A stretch of DNA of 64,000 nt, taken from Lentzea albida. Its GTDB lineage: Bacteria > Actinomycetota > Actinomycetes > Mycobacteriales > Pseudonocardiaceae. The position numbers and the translations under genes are program-made. This document shows positions 36,602 to 44,833 of this stretch, in pieces. Below the pieces are notes generated by a model. It saw only the letters and a list, made by a program, of their open reading frames with translations. It was not told the DNA's origin and ran no database searches. The first letter of the stretch is position 1. Each line of letters starts with the position of its first letter. Location: NCBI RefSeq assembly GCF_900111005.1, contig NZ_FOFV01000023.1, forward strand, positions 1 through 64,000, in the 5' to 3' direction.

Positions 36602-37444
36602 TCACACCGGCGAAACGGTGATCCCGAGCGCACCTGGTCCGACGTGGGCCCCGATGGCCGAGCTGACCTGCGTCACCATGAACTGGCGAACGTTGGGCAC
36701 CTTGCGCCGCAACGTCCTCAGCAGTCGCGACGCCTTCTCCTCGGCGTCGAAGTGCTCCACGGCGACGTCCACGGTGTCGGTGCCCGCGCGCTTGATCGCG
36801 ATGTCGATCATCCGGTTGAGCGCGCGGTCGGCGCCGATCACCTTGTCCAGCGGGGTGATCTGGCCGTCGGCCATGGTCAGCAACGGCTTCATCGACAGCA
36901 CCCCGCCGACCAGGGCGGCGGCGGCACCGATGCGGCCGCCGCGGCGCAGGTACTCGAGCGTGTCGACGTAGATCAGCTCGGTGGACCTGTCGAAACGCGC
37001 CTGGGCCGTCGCGAGCACCTTCTCGACGTTGCCGCCCGCCTCGGCGACCTTCGCGGCCGCTTGGACGGCGTAGCCGATGCTCATCCCGCACGTGTGGGTG
37101 TCGATGACGTGCACGGGCACGCGGACCTTGGCGGCAGCTTCGCGAGCGGCCTCGACGGTCGCGGACTGGCGGCTCGACACGTGCACGGACACGATCGAGC
37201 GAACACCCTGTGCGGCCAACTCGTTGTACGTCCAGAAGAACGCGTTCGGGTCGGGCGGGATCGTCGCCACCGGAACGTTGGCACGCATGGCCGACACCAG
37301 GTCGGGGACCGGGATGCGGGACTCGTCGTCGGTGTGGTCGCCGATCCGCACCTGGATCTGCACCACTTCGATGCCGAGCCGATCAGTCAGCTGCGCCGGG
37401 AGACAAGCCGTGGAGTCTGTCACGATCGCTACTCGCCGGTACAT
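36602..37444 (-). CDS. DegV-family protein (fatty-acid binding), copy 2
   Basis: A 280-residue paralogue of the DegV protein at 32.1-32.9 kb. The ATG at 37442-37444 gives MYRRVAIVTDSTACLPAQL. The pattern of ATIPPDPNAFFWTYNELAAQGVRSIVSVHVSSRQ, VIDTHTCGMSIGYAVQAAAK, SMKPLLTMADGQITPLDKVIGADRAL and the closing GAHVGPGALGITVSPV parallels copy 1 along its whole length. The copies therefore come from one duplication with later divergence; each may prefer a different fatty acid. A 49-residue protein gene follows downstream. Confidence 0.92.
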   Translation of the reverse strand: MYRRVAIVTDSTACLPAQLTDRLGIEVVQIQVRIGDHTDDESRIPVPDLVSAMRANVPVATIPPDPNAFFWTYNELAAQGVRSIVSVHVSSRQSATVEAAREAAAKVRVPVHVIDTHTCGMSIGYAVQAAAKVAEAGGNVEKVLATAQARFDRSTELIYVDTLEYLRRGGRIGAAAALVGGVLSMKPLLTMADGQITPLDKVIGADRALNRMIDIAIKRAGTDTVDVAVEHFDAEEKASRLLRTLRRKVPNVRQFMVTQVSSAIGAHVGPGALGITVSPV

Positions 37445-37499
37445 GTCAGCGCAGCCTAGTCCCTCGAATGGGGTAGGTCTCAAATGGTGGCGTTAACGG

Positions 37500-37513
37500 G
37501 TGATAACTGTCAC
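37500..37513. promoter_or_regulatory. CRP-type palindrome upstream of etfB
   Basis: GTGATAACTGTCAC matches the GTGA-N6-TCAC half-site arrangement of CRP/FNR-family operators exactly in both arms. It lies in the 215-base gap between degV copy 2 and etfB, 147 bases before the etfB start and 56 bases before the degV start. Another inverted pair, CCGGGTG (37565-37571) and CACCCGG (37588-37594), is nearer to etfB. Confidence 0.5.
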
Positions 37514-37659
37514 GCTAGCGGGGTGCTTGCTGCTGTTTGCAGCGCTGCTACTGGCGGGTAACATCCGGGTGATGGCAGGGTCGTGAACACCCGGCGGCGC
37601 AGTTCTAGAGTCCTCTGCGCAAGCGTCGCCGCCCGTCCGCAGGAGGTCGAAGAGGACCT

Positions 37660-38442
37660 ATGAACATTGTTGTCCTGGTCAAGCAGGTGCCTGACACCTG
37701 GTCCGAGCGCAAGCTCACCGACGCCGACCACACCCTTGACCGCGAATCCGCGGATGCCGTGCTCGACGAGATCAACGAGCGCGCCGTCGAAGAGGCCCTG
37801 CAGCTGCAGGAAGCCCACGGCGGTGAGGTCACCGTGATCGCGATGGGTCCCGACCGCGCCACCGACGCCATCCGCAAGGCGTTGTCGATGGGTGCGGACA
37901 AGGCGATCCACGTGAGCGACGAGGCTCTGCACGGTTCGGACGTGCTGGCGACGGCGAAGGTCCTCGCGAAGGCGATCGGCACGGTCGAGAACGTCGACCT
38001 GGTCATCGCGGGCAACGAGGCGACCGACGGCCGCGCGGGCGCTGTCCCGGCCGTTCTCGCCGAGCTGCTCGGCCTGCCGCAGGTCACCCAGCTGCGCAAG
38101 GTCACCGTCGAGGGCACCACGATCAAGGGCGAGCGCGAGACCGACGAGGGCGTCGCGTTCCTCGAGGCCTCGCTCCCGGCCGTGGTCTCCGTGACCGAGA
38201 AGATCAACGAGCCGCGGTACCCGTCCTTCAAGGGCATCATGGCCGCCAAGAAGAAGCCCGTCTCCACGCTCACCGTGGCGGACCTGGGCATCGACGCCTC
38301 CGAGGTCGGCCTGTCCGGCGCGTACACCCAGGTGCAGGAGGCTTCCCCGAAGCCGCCGCGCAGCGCGGGTCAGCGCGTCGAGGACGGTGGCGACGGCGGT
38401 TCCAAGATCGCCGAGTTCCTCGTCGGCCAGAAGCTCATCTGA
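37660..38442 (+). CDS. etfB: Electron transfer flavoprotein beta subunit
   Basis: A 260-residue ETF small subunit (FixA). It carries electrons from acyl-CoA and other dehydrogenases to the ETF dehydrogenase and the quinone pool. NIVVLVKQVPDTWSERKL begins the protein as in the family, AMGPDRATDAIRKALSMGADKAIHV carries the AMP-binding type region, and NEATDGRAGAVPAVLAELLGLP is the ETF-beta signature. AGGAGG stands 19 bases upstream. It is followed after 13 bases by etfA, the same pairing as fixA-fixB in mycobacteria. Confidence 0.96.
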   Translation: MNIVVLVKQVPDTWSERKLTDADHTLDRESADAVLDEINERAVEEALQLQEAHGGEVTVIAMGPDRATDAIRKALSMGADKAIHVSDEALHGSDVLATAKVLAKAIGTVENVDLVIAGNEATDGRAGAVPAVLAELLGLPQVTQLRKVTVEGTTIKGERETDEGVAFLEASLPAVVSVTEKINEPRYPSFKGIMAAKKKPVSTLTVADLGIDASEVGLSGAYTQVQEASPKPPRSAGQRVEDGGDGGSKIAEFLVGQKLI

Positions 38443-38455
38443 GGGAGGGGAAGTC

Positions 38456-39409
38456 ATGTCTGAAGTACTCGTGCTGGTCGACCACGTCGACGGCGAGGTC
38501 AAGAAGGTCACCTACGAGCTGCTGACGGCCGCGCGCCGCCTCGGCACCCCGTCCGCCGTGGTCGTGGGCGCGCCCGGCACCGCGTCCAAGATCCGCGAGT
38601 CGCTCGGCAAGTACGGCGCCGCCAAGGTGTACGCCGTCGAGTCCGACGACGCCGCGAGCTTCCTCGTCACCCCGAAGGTCGACGCCCTCGCCGCCCTCGC
38701 CCCGAACGCGTCCGCGGTGCTCGTCTCCGCGACGATCGAGGGCAAGGAGGTCGCGGGCCGCCTCGCCGTGCGCATCGACTCCGGCTGGCTCGTCGACGTC
38801 GTGGACGTCGAGGCCGACGGCACCGGCGTGCAGTCCATCTTCGGTGGCGCGTTCGTCGTCAAGGCGAAGGTCAGCAAGGGCACCCCGGTCATCACGGTCC
38901 GCCCCGGCGGCGTGGAGGCCGAGGAGTCCGCCGCGGACGCCGCCCTCGACGAGTCGGTCTCCATCTCCGTGGACGCCGCCAAGTCCGCCCGCGTCACCTC
39001 GCGTGAGACCGTCGTCGGCGGCGACCGCCCGGAGCTGACCGAGGCCTCGGTCGTCGTCTCCGGTGGCCGCGGCGTCGGCTCCGCCGAGAAGTTCTCCGTC
39101 GTCGAGGAACTCGCCGACTCGCTCGGCGCCGCCGTCGGTGCCTCGCGCGCCGCCGTCGACTCCGGCTACTACCCGCACCAGTTCCAGGTGGGCCAGACCG
39201 GCAAGACGGTCTCGCCGCAGCTGTACGTGGCGCTGGGCATCTCCGGTGCCATCCAGCACCGCGCGGGCATGCAGACCTCGAAGACGATCGTCGCGGTCAA
39301 CAAGGACCCCGAGGCCCCGATCTTCGAGATCGCCGACTTCGGTGTGGTGGGCGACCTGTTCAACGTCGCGCCGCAGCTGACCGAGGACGTCAAGAAGCGC
39401 AAGGGCTGA
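38456..39409 (+). CDS. etfA: Electron transfer flavoprotein alpha subunit
   Basis: A 317-residue FAD-binding ETF large subunit (FixB). The ATG at 38456 follows GAGGGAGGGGAAG. The N-terminal alpha/beta domain (EVLVLVDHVDGEVKKVTYELLTAARRLG) leads to the C-terminal FAD domain with VVSGGRGVGSAEKF, GASRAAVDSGYYPHQFQVGQTGKTVSPQLYVALGISGAIQHRAGM and the closing NKDPEAPIFEIADFGVVGDLF, all ETF-alpha hallmarks. It forms a heterodimer with the upstream EtfB. A hairpin follows its stop. Confidence 0.97.
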   Translation: MSEVLVLVDHVDGEVKKVTYELLTAARRLGTPSAVVVGAPGTASKIRESLGKYGAAKVYAVESDDAASFLVTPKVDALAALAPNASAVLVSATIEGKEVAGRLAVRIDSGWLVDVVDVEADGTGVQSIFGGAFVVKAKVSKGTPVITVRPGGVEAEESAADAALDESVSISVDAAKSARVTSRETVVGGDRPELTEASVVVSGGRGVGSAEKFSVVEELADSLGAAVGASRAAVDSGYYPHQFQVGQTGKTVSPQLYVALGISGAIQHRAGMQTSKTIVAVNKDPEAPIFEIADFGVVGDLFNVAPQLTEDVKKRKG

Positions 39410-39424
39410 GCCTCCCGCTCACCG

Positions 39425-39454
39425 ACGGCCGTCCCACTCCGGTGGGGCGGCCGT
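39425..39454 (+). terminator. Stem-loop after etfA
   Basis: ACGGCCGTCCCAC (39425-39437) pairs with GTGGGGCGGCCGT (39442-39454), 13 pairs including one G-U, with a 4-base loop. It begins 15 bases after the etfA stop. Confidence 0.75.
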
Positions 39455-39473
39455 TCGCGTTAGGCTCCGCGTC

Positions 39474-39812
39474 ATGACGGACGAGCGTTACTGGCTCCAG
39501 TACCAGTGAAGGAAAGTCCAGCGGCTGCACACCTCGCCTGACGACAGCGAGGCGAGCGGCTGTCCCAGCGAGATCCGCGAATACCGGCGCCGCTACCGGT
39601 TCCACTCTCCCGAGTCCCCTTCCTACGAGCGCACCTTCCTGCTCAGGTGGTGCTCGGACTGCCGCACTTTCGGCACCTACACCGTGCACGTGAGCCGGGA
39701 CGTGGTGCTGGACGACCCGCTGGCCGATCTCGGTGAGGACGAGTGCGATCGCCTCGTGGGCAAGGAACGGCACCTCGTCCGGGAACTCGACCGCCGCTTC
39801 AGGCGGCGCTGA
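39474..39812 (+). pseudogene. Small gene interrupted by an in-frame TGA
   Basis: Starting at the ATG at 39474 the frame reads MTDERYWLQYQ, meets TGA at 39507-39509, and then continues open in the same frame for 100 codons to a TGA at 39810-39812. The continuation has coding character: genome-like third-position GC and a cysteine pair RWCSDCRTFG suited to a zinc knuckle. Its charged C-terminus is typical of a real protein. A TGG (Trp) to TGA change would explain it simply. No other start codon gives a sensible shorter product. Selenocysteine use is unlikely because no SECIS-like context was evident. The intact protein would have about 112 residues; its family is unknown to me. Confidence 0.6.
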
Positions 39813-39859
39813 TCGGCCGGTACCGTCCTGCGAACGGCTCTCCTGGGGGGAACTGAAGC

Positions 39860-40555
39860 GTGATCAGCATGCGGCTGCACCACATCGACATCGCGGACGG
39901 CGCGCCGGAGGACGAGCTCGGCTCCGTCTCCATCGCGGAGACGGACGACCCGGACAGCCACCAGTTCACGTTCGAGGTCGGCGGCGATCCGCACGACACG
40001 GACCGGATGGCCTCGTACGGCGTCGTGCTCGGCGGCCTGACCGACGGCGGCTGCATCCGGTACGCCGACCTCACCGAGGGCGTTCTGACGCTGGAGTTCC
40101 GCGAGTCGACGGTGAGGAGCTTCGGCCTGGACGAAGCGGTGCTGCGGATGCGGCTTGAGTTCGAACCCGGCGTGGTCGCCGCGCTGGGACGTGGGCTCCG
40201 CACGGTCTTCACGTCCGGACCGTTCGACTTCCGCCCGGTGCTCGGCGGTGACCTCGCGGTCGAGCCCGGCGGTCAGCGGGAGGTCTTCCTGCACTTCCCC
40301 GACGTCGAGATCGCGTTCGACGAACTGGAGGAGATCGTCGAACGCGTGGTGGGCGACGCCGGTGAGGTCACCGGTACGGGTTCCGGGCAGACCGGCGGCA
40401 ACCTCGACATCGCGATCTGGGGCGACGTCGACCTCCCAGCGTTGCTGCGGACGCTCGCCGGGGAGTTCATGGACGCCGGACTGCCGGGCGGGTCCGAGTT
40501 CCACCTGGTCGGTGAGAACCGGCGGGTGTCACTGCGGTCGCTGAGCGGCGCATGA
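39860..40555 (+). CDS. Hypothetical protein, Imm10-like N-terminal half
   Basis: A 231-residue acidic protein from a GTG start preceded by GGGGGGAA. The first half (MRLHHIDIADGAPEDELGSVSIAET, ASYGVVLGGLTDGGCIRYADL, GVLTLEFRESTVRSFGLDEAVLRMRLEF) resembles the Imm10-type immunity-protein fold seen in actinobacterial polymorphic-toxin loci. I hold this with low confidence. The second half (about 120-231) has alternating strands and helices with no known match. No toxin gene is adjacent. It lies directly after the broken small gene, and both may be remnants or members of the same locus. Confidence 0.65.
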   Translation: MISMRLHHIDIADGAPEDELGSVSIAETDDPDSHQFTFEVGGDPHDTDRMASYGVVLGGLTDGGCIRYADLTEGVLTLEFRESTVRSFGLDEAVLRMRLEFEPGVVAALGRGLRTVFTSGPFDFRPVLGGDLAVEPGGQREVFLHFPDVEIAFDELEEIVERVVGDAGEVTGTGSGQTGGNLDIAIWGDVDLPALLRTLAGEFMDAGLPGGSEFHLVGENRRVSLRSLSGA

Positions 40556-40721
40556 TGTGCTGAAACAGGCTGGAACGCGGCACTCGTGACCGTCTCGCAA
40601 CCGGAATCGCCCCACATCACCCGAGCAGTCGCGCGGACAACCCGGGGTTAACCCACCTGCCACTGACCGGTCATCGTTCTGACCTGCTGCGATTAGCCGA
40701 CCCGGCTTCACCCTGGTTCGC

Positions 40722-41495
40722 ATGACGCAGCCGGAACTGCTTGTCAGCACCCCCGTCCAGCAGGACGCGGACGCACCCCGCTACTCCCTCCTCGTCGCCC
40801 GTGACAGCGAAGAAGTCGTCGCCGCGCAGAGACTGCGCTACGAGGTGTTCGCCGGTGAGATGGGGGCGACGCTGCACACCGGCGTGCCCGGCCACGACGT
40901 CGACGAGTTCGACGAGCACTGCGACCACCTCGTGGTGCGCGACGACCGCAACGGCGAGATCGTCGGCGGCTACCGGATGCTGCCGCCCGAGCGCGCGCGG
41001 GAAGCCGGAAGGCTTTACAGCGACGGCGAGTTCGACCTCTCCAACCTCGACGCGATCCGGCACAGCACCGTCGAGACCGGTCGCTCGTGCGTGCACCCCG
41101 ACCACCGCAACGGTGCCGTCGTCAGCCTCGTGTGGGCCGGCATCGCGCGGTACATGTTGCTGAGCGGGCACAAGTGGCTCGTCGGGTGCGCGTCGATCCC
41201 CTTGCAGGACGGCGGAACGCTCGCGGCCGGCGTGTGGGACACCGTGCACGCCAAGCACTACGCGCCCGAGCGGTACCGCGTCACGCCGCACCATCCGTGG
41301 GACGTCGACTCGGTCGTGCGGCCGGAGAAGACCGTGGTGCCGCCGTTGCTCAAGGGGTACCTGCGGCTCGGCGCCAAGATCTGCGGACGGCCCGCGCTCG
41401 ACGCGGACTTCGGCGTCGCCGACCTCTTCATCCTGCTCGGCATGGACGAGATCGACCAGCGCTACCTGAAGTTCTTCCTGGGGGAGACGCCATGA
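40722..41495 (+). CDS. GNAT-family (OlsB/hemolysin-like) N-acyltransferase (Rv3027c-like)
   Basis: A 257-residue acyltransferase. RYSLLVARDSEEVVAAQRLRYEVFAGEMGA and VDEFDEHCDHLVVRDDRNGEIVGGYRML are the signature of the OlsB family, which transfers 3-hydroxyacyl groups to ornithine-like amines. TGRSCVHPDHRNGAVVSLVWAGIARYML follows as the acyl-CoA/ACP binding part. The stop overlaps the start of a PlsC-type acyltransferase (ATGA), and the two together could make an ornithine-lipid-like diacyl product (OlsB plus OlsA). The product is inferred; mycobacteria carry the same pair next to iscS. Confidence 0.87.
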   Translation: MTQPELLVSTPVQQDADAPRYSLLVARDSEEVVAAQRLRYEVFAGEMGATLHTGVPGHDVDEFDEHCDHLVVRDDRNGEIVGGYRMLPPERAREAGRLYSDGEFDLSNLDAIRHSTVETGRSCVHPDHRNGAVVSLVWAGIARYMLLSGHKWLVGCASIPLQDGGTLAAGVWDTVHAKHYAPERYRVTPHHPWDVDSVVRPEKTVVPPLLKGYLRLGAKICGRPALDADFGVADLFILLGMDEIDQRYLKFFLGETP

Positions 41496-42364
41496 GCCAC
41501 GCGTGGATGCCCGCGTCGCCGTGTGGTGACGGGTGCGTCGGCAGCGCGCCGGACGAGGTCGGCAGGCTGCGGCAGACCTGGCGGGCGGTCACCGCGGTGA
41601 CCGCCATCCTCTGCGGCGTCGCCATCGCCCTCGCGCTGCTCCTGCCCGGCCGGCAGCGGGAAAGCGTTGTGCGGCTGTGGTTCCACGCCGTGCTCCGGGC
41701 GTTCGGCGTGAGGCTCGAGGTCCACGGCGCCAGGAGGTTCCAGGAGATCCCGAAACGCGGTGTGCTCGTCGCGAGCAACCACGTGTCGTGGCTCGACGAG
41801 CTCGCGATCGACTCGGTGCAGCCGGTGAAGATCGTGGCCAAGAAGGACATCAAGAGCTGGCCCGTGCTCGGACCGATCATCACGGCGGTGGGCACGGTCT
41901 ACCTCGACCGGGAGAGGCTGCGCGAGTTGCCGCGGACCGTGGACGAGCTGGCCACGACGCTGCGCAACGGCAGCGCGGTCGTCATCCACGCCGAGGGCAC
42001 GACGTGGTGCGGGCTCGCGTCCGGGCACTACAAGCCGGCGCTGTTCCAGGCCGCGCTCGACGCCGGGGTGCCGGTGCGGCCGATCGTGCTGCGCTACCGG
42101 ATCGGCGACCACGTCACGACGCAGCCCGCGTTCATCGGCAGCGACACGCTGGTCGATTCGATCCGCCGGGTGCTGAAGGTCCGCGATCTGGTCGTCGAGG
42201 TCCACGTGCTGGACGAGATCGCTCCCGGACGTGCCGCCACGCGCAGGGAGTTGGCGAAACTTGCCGAAGAACAATCAATCCGCTTGACCTCGACCGAACT
42301 GGAGATTGCACCATCTACAGGTGACACTCACCGAGCCCGCACCATCTCGCCTCTGGTCGCCTGA
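41492..42364 (+). CDS. 1-acyl-sn-glycerol-3-phosphate / lyso-lipid acyltransferase (PlsC family, Rv3026c-like)
   Basis: A 290-residue membrane acyltransferase. The ATG at 41492 overlaps the GNAT stop. One N-terminal membrane helix (VTAVTAILCGVAIALALLLPG) precedes the catalytic H-x4-D motif SNHVSWLD (His97/Asp102) and the substrate-binding EGTTWCG, PVRPIVLRYR blocks. Because it is coupled to the OlsB-like GNAT gene, an OlsA-type activity that adds a second fatty acid to a lyso-ornithine lipid is a fair alternative to phosphatidate synthesis. Its last 44 bases overlap the MFS gene start. Confidence 0.88.
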   Translation: MSHAWMPASPCGDGCVGSAPDEVGRLRQTWRAVTAVTAILCGVAIALALLLPGRQRESVVRLWFHAVLRAFGVRLEVHGARRFQEIPKRGVLVASNHVSWLDELAIDSVQPVKIVAKKDIKSWPVLGPIITAVGTVYLDRERLRELPRTVDELATTLRNGSAVVIHAEGTTWCGLASGHYKPALFQAALDAGVPVRPIVLRYRIGDHVTTQPAFIGSDTLVDSIRRVLKVRDLVVEVHVLDEIAPGRAATRRELAKLAEEQSIRLTSTELEIAPSTGDTHRARTISPLVA

Positions 42365-43664
42365 ACGCCGCTGGCCCACCACGGGCATCCTCCTGCTGGT
42401 CACCCTGCTCGCCTTCGAGGCGATGGGGGTCGGCACGGCGATGCCCACCATGGTCCGCGAGCTGGAGGGCGAGGCGCTGTACGCGTGGCCGTTCCTCGCG
42501 AACCTCGCGGCGAGCGTCATCGCGACTGTTTTCTCCGGACGGCTGTCCGACCGGCGCGGCCCGAAACCCGCGGTGCTGATCGGCGTCGTGCTGTTCCTCG
42601 CCGGGCTCGTGGTCGCGGGCCTGGCCGAGACGATGGCCGTGCTGCTCGCGGGCCGCGTGCTGCAGGGGTTCGGCGCGGGTTTCCTGATCGTCGCGATCTA
42701 CGTCGTGATCGCGGTCGCCTACCCCGAGGACGCCAGGCCGGCCGTGTTCGGCGCGCTGTCCGCGGCGTGGGTCGTGCCGTCGCTGGTGGGACCGGCCGTC
42801 GCGGGCTGGGCGACCGAGCACCTCACGTGGCGGCTGGTGTTCCTCGCCATCGTGCCGTTGGTGCTCATCGGCATCGTGTTGCTCATTCCTGTGCTCAAGA
42901 AGCTCCCACCGCACGCCGAGACGCCCCCGCAGCGCAAGTACCTGCCTCTCGCCGCCGTGGCCGTCGGTCTGGGCGTGGCGGGCCTGAGCTGGTCGTTGCA
43001 GCACCGCACGTGGTGGATGCTCGTGGTGGCGCTGCTGCTGCTCGCGCCCGCGTTGCGCATCCTGCTGCCCAAGGGCACGCTCATCGCCCGCCGCGGCCTG
43101 CCGGTCACGATCCTGGCCCGAGGCCTGCTCGCAGGCACGTTCTTCGCGGTCGAGGGCTTCATCCCGCTGACGTTGTCCGTCGTGCACGGCTACTCACCGC
43201 TCGAAGCGGGCATTCCGCTCACGCTGAGCGCCCTCGGCTGGGCGGGTGCGTCGATGTGGGCGTCGAGGCACCCCGAGATCGAACGCCACACGCTCGTGCG
43301 CACCGGGTTCCTGTTCGTGGCGACCGGTGTCGCGGCCGTGACGCTCATCGCACCCACGTGGGGTCCCGCCTTCCTCACACCGGTCCTGTGGGCCGTGGCG
43401 GGCGCCGGCATGGGCATGGCGACGTCCAGCGTCGGCGTGCTGATGATGGCCGCGTCGCCCGAGGCCGACCGGGGTTTCAACTCGGCGGCGCTGCAGATCT
43501 CGGACATGCTCTTCTCCGCGACCATGATCGGACTCGGCGGCGTGCTCGTCGTGGCGACGGCGCCGACCGCGGGCGTGGTGGTGCTCAACCTGTCGATGGC
43601 GGCGTTGGCGGTGGTGGGAGCGGTTCTGACCGGGCCGCGGATGCGGGCTACGCTGAAGGCCTGA
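42321..43664 (+). CDS. Major facilitator superfamily transporter
   Basis: An integral membrane exporter-type MFS protein of 447 residues with 12 or more helices. The signature loop after helix 2, SGRLSDRRGPKPAVL, is present, along with LLAGRVLQGFGAGFLIVAIY and a mid-protein soluble loop (LKKLPPHAETPPQRKYL). It fits the DHA2/multidrug-type branch; the substrate is unknown. The start is uncertain: the GTG at 42321 or a TTG at 42306, both inside the end of the acyltransferase gene. The stop overlaps the iscS start as TGATG. It may export the lipid or another product of the operon. Confidence 0.87.
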   Translation: MTLTEPAPSRLWSPERRWPTTGILLLVTLLAFEAMGVGTAMPTMVRELEGEALYAWPFLANLAASVIATVFSGRLSDRRGPKPAVLIGVVLFLAGLVVAGLAETMAVLLAGRVLQGFGAGFLIVAIYVVIAVAYPEDARPAVFGALSAAWVVPSLVGPAVAGWATEHLTWRLVFLAIVPLVLIGIVLLIPVLKKLPPHAETPPQRKYLPLAAVAVGLGVAGLSWSLQHRTWWMLVVALLLLAPALRILLPKGTLIARRGLPVTILARGLLAGTFFAVEGFIPLTLSVVHGYSPLEAGIPLTLSALGWAGASMWASRHPEIERHTLVRTGFLFVATGVAAVTLIAPTWGPAFLTPVLWAVAGAGMGMATSSVGVLMMAASPEADRGFNSAALQISDMLFSATMIGLGGVLVVATAPTAGVVVLNLSMAALAVVGAVLTGPRMRATLKA

Positions 43665-44833
43665 TGGCTTATCTCGACCACGCGGCCACGACCCCCATGC
43701 ACCCCGAGGCGGTCGCGGCCATGACCGAGGCGTTGTCCACCACGGGCAACGCCTCGTCGCTGCACACCTCCGGCAGGCGGGCGCGGCGCGCCGTCGAGGA
43801 GGCCCGCGAGGACATCGCCGACGCCCTGGGAGCCCGGCCGTCCGAGGTGCTCTTCACCGGCGGCGGCACCGAGAGCGACAACCTCGCCGTCAAGGGCGTC
43901 TACTGGGCCAGCGGCCGCCGTCGCGTGCTCGCCTCGGCCGTCGAGCACCACGCCGTGCTGGACGCCGTCGAGTGGCTGGAGCAGCAGGGCGCGGACGTCA
44001 CCTGGCTGCCCACCGACCGCTTCGGGCGGGTGTCGCCGGAGTCGGTGGCCGACGCGCTGGACGACGACGTAGCGCTCGTCACCACGATGTGGGCGAACAA
44101 CGAGGTCGGCACCATCAACCCCGTCCACGACATCGCGCGCGTGTGCGCGGAGCGCGGTGTGCCGTTCCACACGGACGCGGTGCAGGCCGTGGGCGCCGTC
44201 CCGGTCGACTTCGCCGCGTCCGGCGCCTCCGCGCTGACCATGACCGGCCACAAGGTCGGCGGTCCGTACGGCGTCGGCGTGCTGCTGCTCGCGCGGGACG
44301 TGAAGTGCACGCCGTTGATGCACGGCGGAGGCCAGGAACGTGACGTGCGCTCCGGCACCCTCGACGTGCCGTCGATCGTCGGCCTGGCGCGCGCGGTGCG
44401 GATCTCGGTGGAGGAACAGGCTTCCCGTGCCGTGGAGATCGCGGCGCTGCGGGACGAGCTGATCGCGTCGGTGCGCGCCGTCGTGCCGGACGTGGTCGTG
44501 AACGGCGACCCGGTCGACCGCCTGCCGGGCAACGCGCACCTGACGTTCCCCGGCTGCGAGGGCGACAGCCTGCTGATGCTGCTCGACGCGAAGGGTGTCG
44601 AGGCCTCGACGGGCTCCGCGTGCACGGCCGGCGTCGCGCAGCCTTCGCACGTGCTGCTGGCGATGGACGTCGAACCGGCGCTGGCGCGCGGATCCCTGAG
44701 GTTCTCCCTCGGGCATACGTCGACGCGCGCGGATGTTGAACAACTCGCGGCGGTCATCGGCCCGGTGGTCGAGCGCGCGCGTACGGCAGGTCTGGCAGGC
44801 ATGAGGCGTTCCCGGAAGGTGGTCAAGCAGTGA
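43664..44833 (+). CDS. iscS: Cysteine desulfurase
   Basis: A 389-residue PLP enzyme that takes sulfur from cysteine to form a persulfide for tRNA thiolation and Fe-S assembly. MAYLDHAATTPMHP begins the protein; the PLP lysine is Lys197 in TGHKVGGPYG; the catalytic cysteine is Cys320 in STGSACTAG. The gene overlaps the MFS stop and, by GTGA, the following mnmA. The partnership with MnmA points to use in tRNA 2-thiouridine synthesis, as in mycobacterial iscS-trmU. Confidence 0.96.
   Translation: MAYLDHAATTPMHPEAVAAMTEALSTTGNASSLHTSGRRARRAVEEAREDIADALGARPSEVLFTGGGTESDNLAVKGVYWASGRRRVLASAVEHHAVLDAVEWLEQQGADVTWLPTDRFGRVSPESVADALDDDVALVTTMWANNEVGTINPVHDIARVCAERGVPFHTDAVQAVGAVPVDFAASGASALTMTGHKVGGPYGVGVLLLARDVKCTPLMHGGGQERDVRSGTLDVPSIVGLARAVRISVEEQASRAVEIAALRDELIASVRAVVPDVVVNGDPVDRLPGNAHLTFPGCEGDSLLMLLDAKGVEASTGSACTAGVAQPSHVLLAMDVEPALARGSLRFSLGHTSTRADVEQLAAVIGPVVERARTAGLAGMRRSRKVVKQ

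Noticed and set aside
40645..40654. Palindrome GGGTTAACCC before the OlsB-like gene
   Set aside because: Ten bases only, a single copy, and no linked regulator; not strong enough to call an operator.
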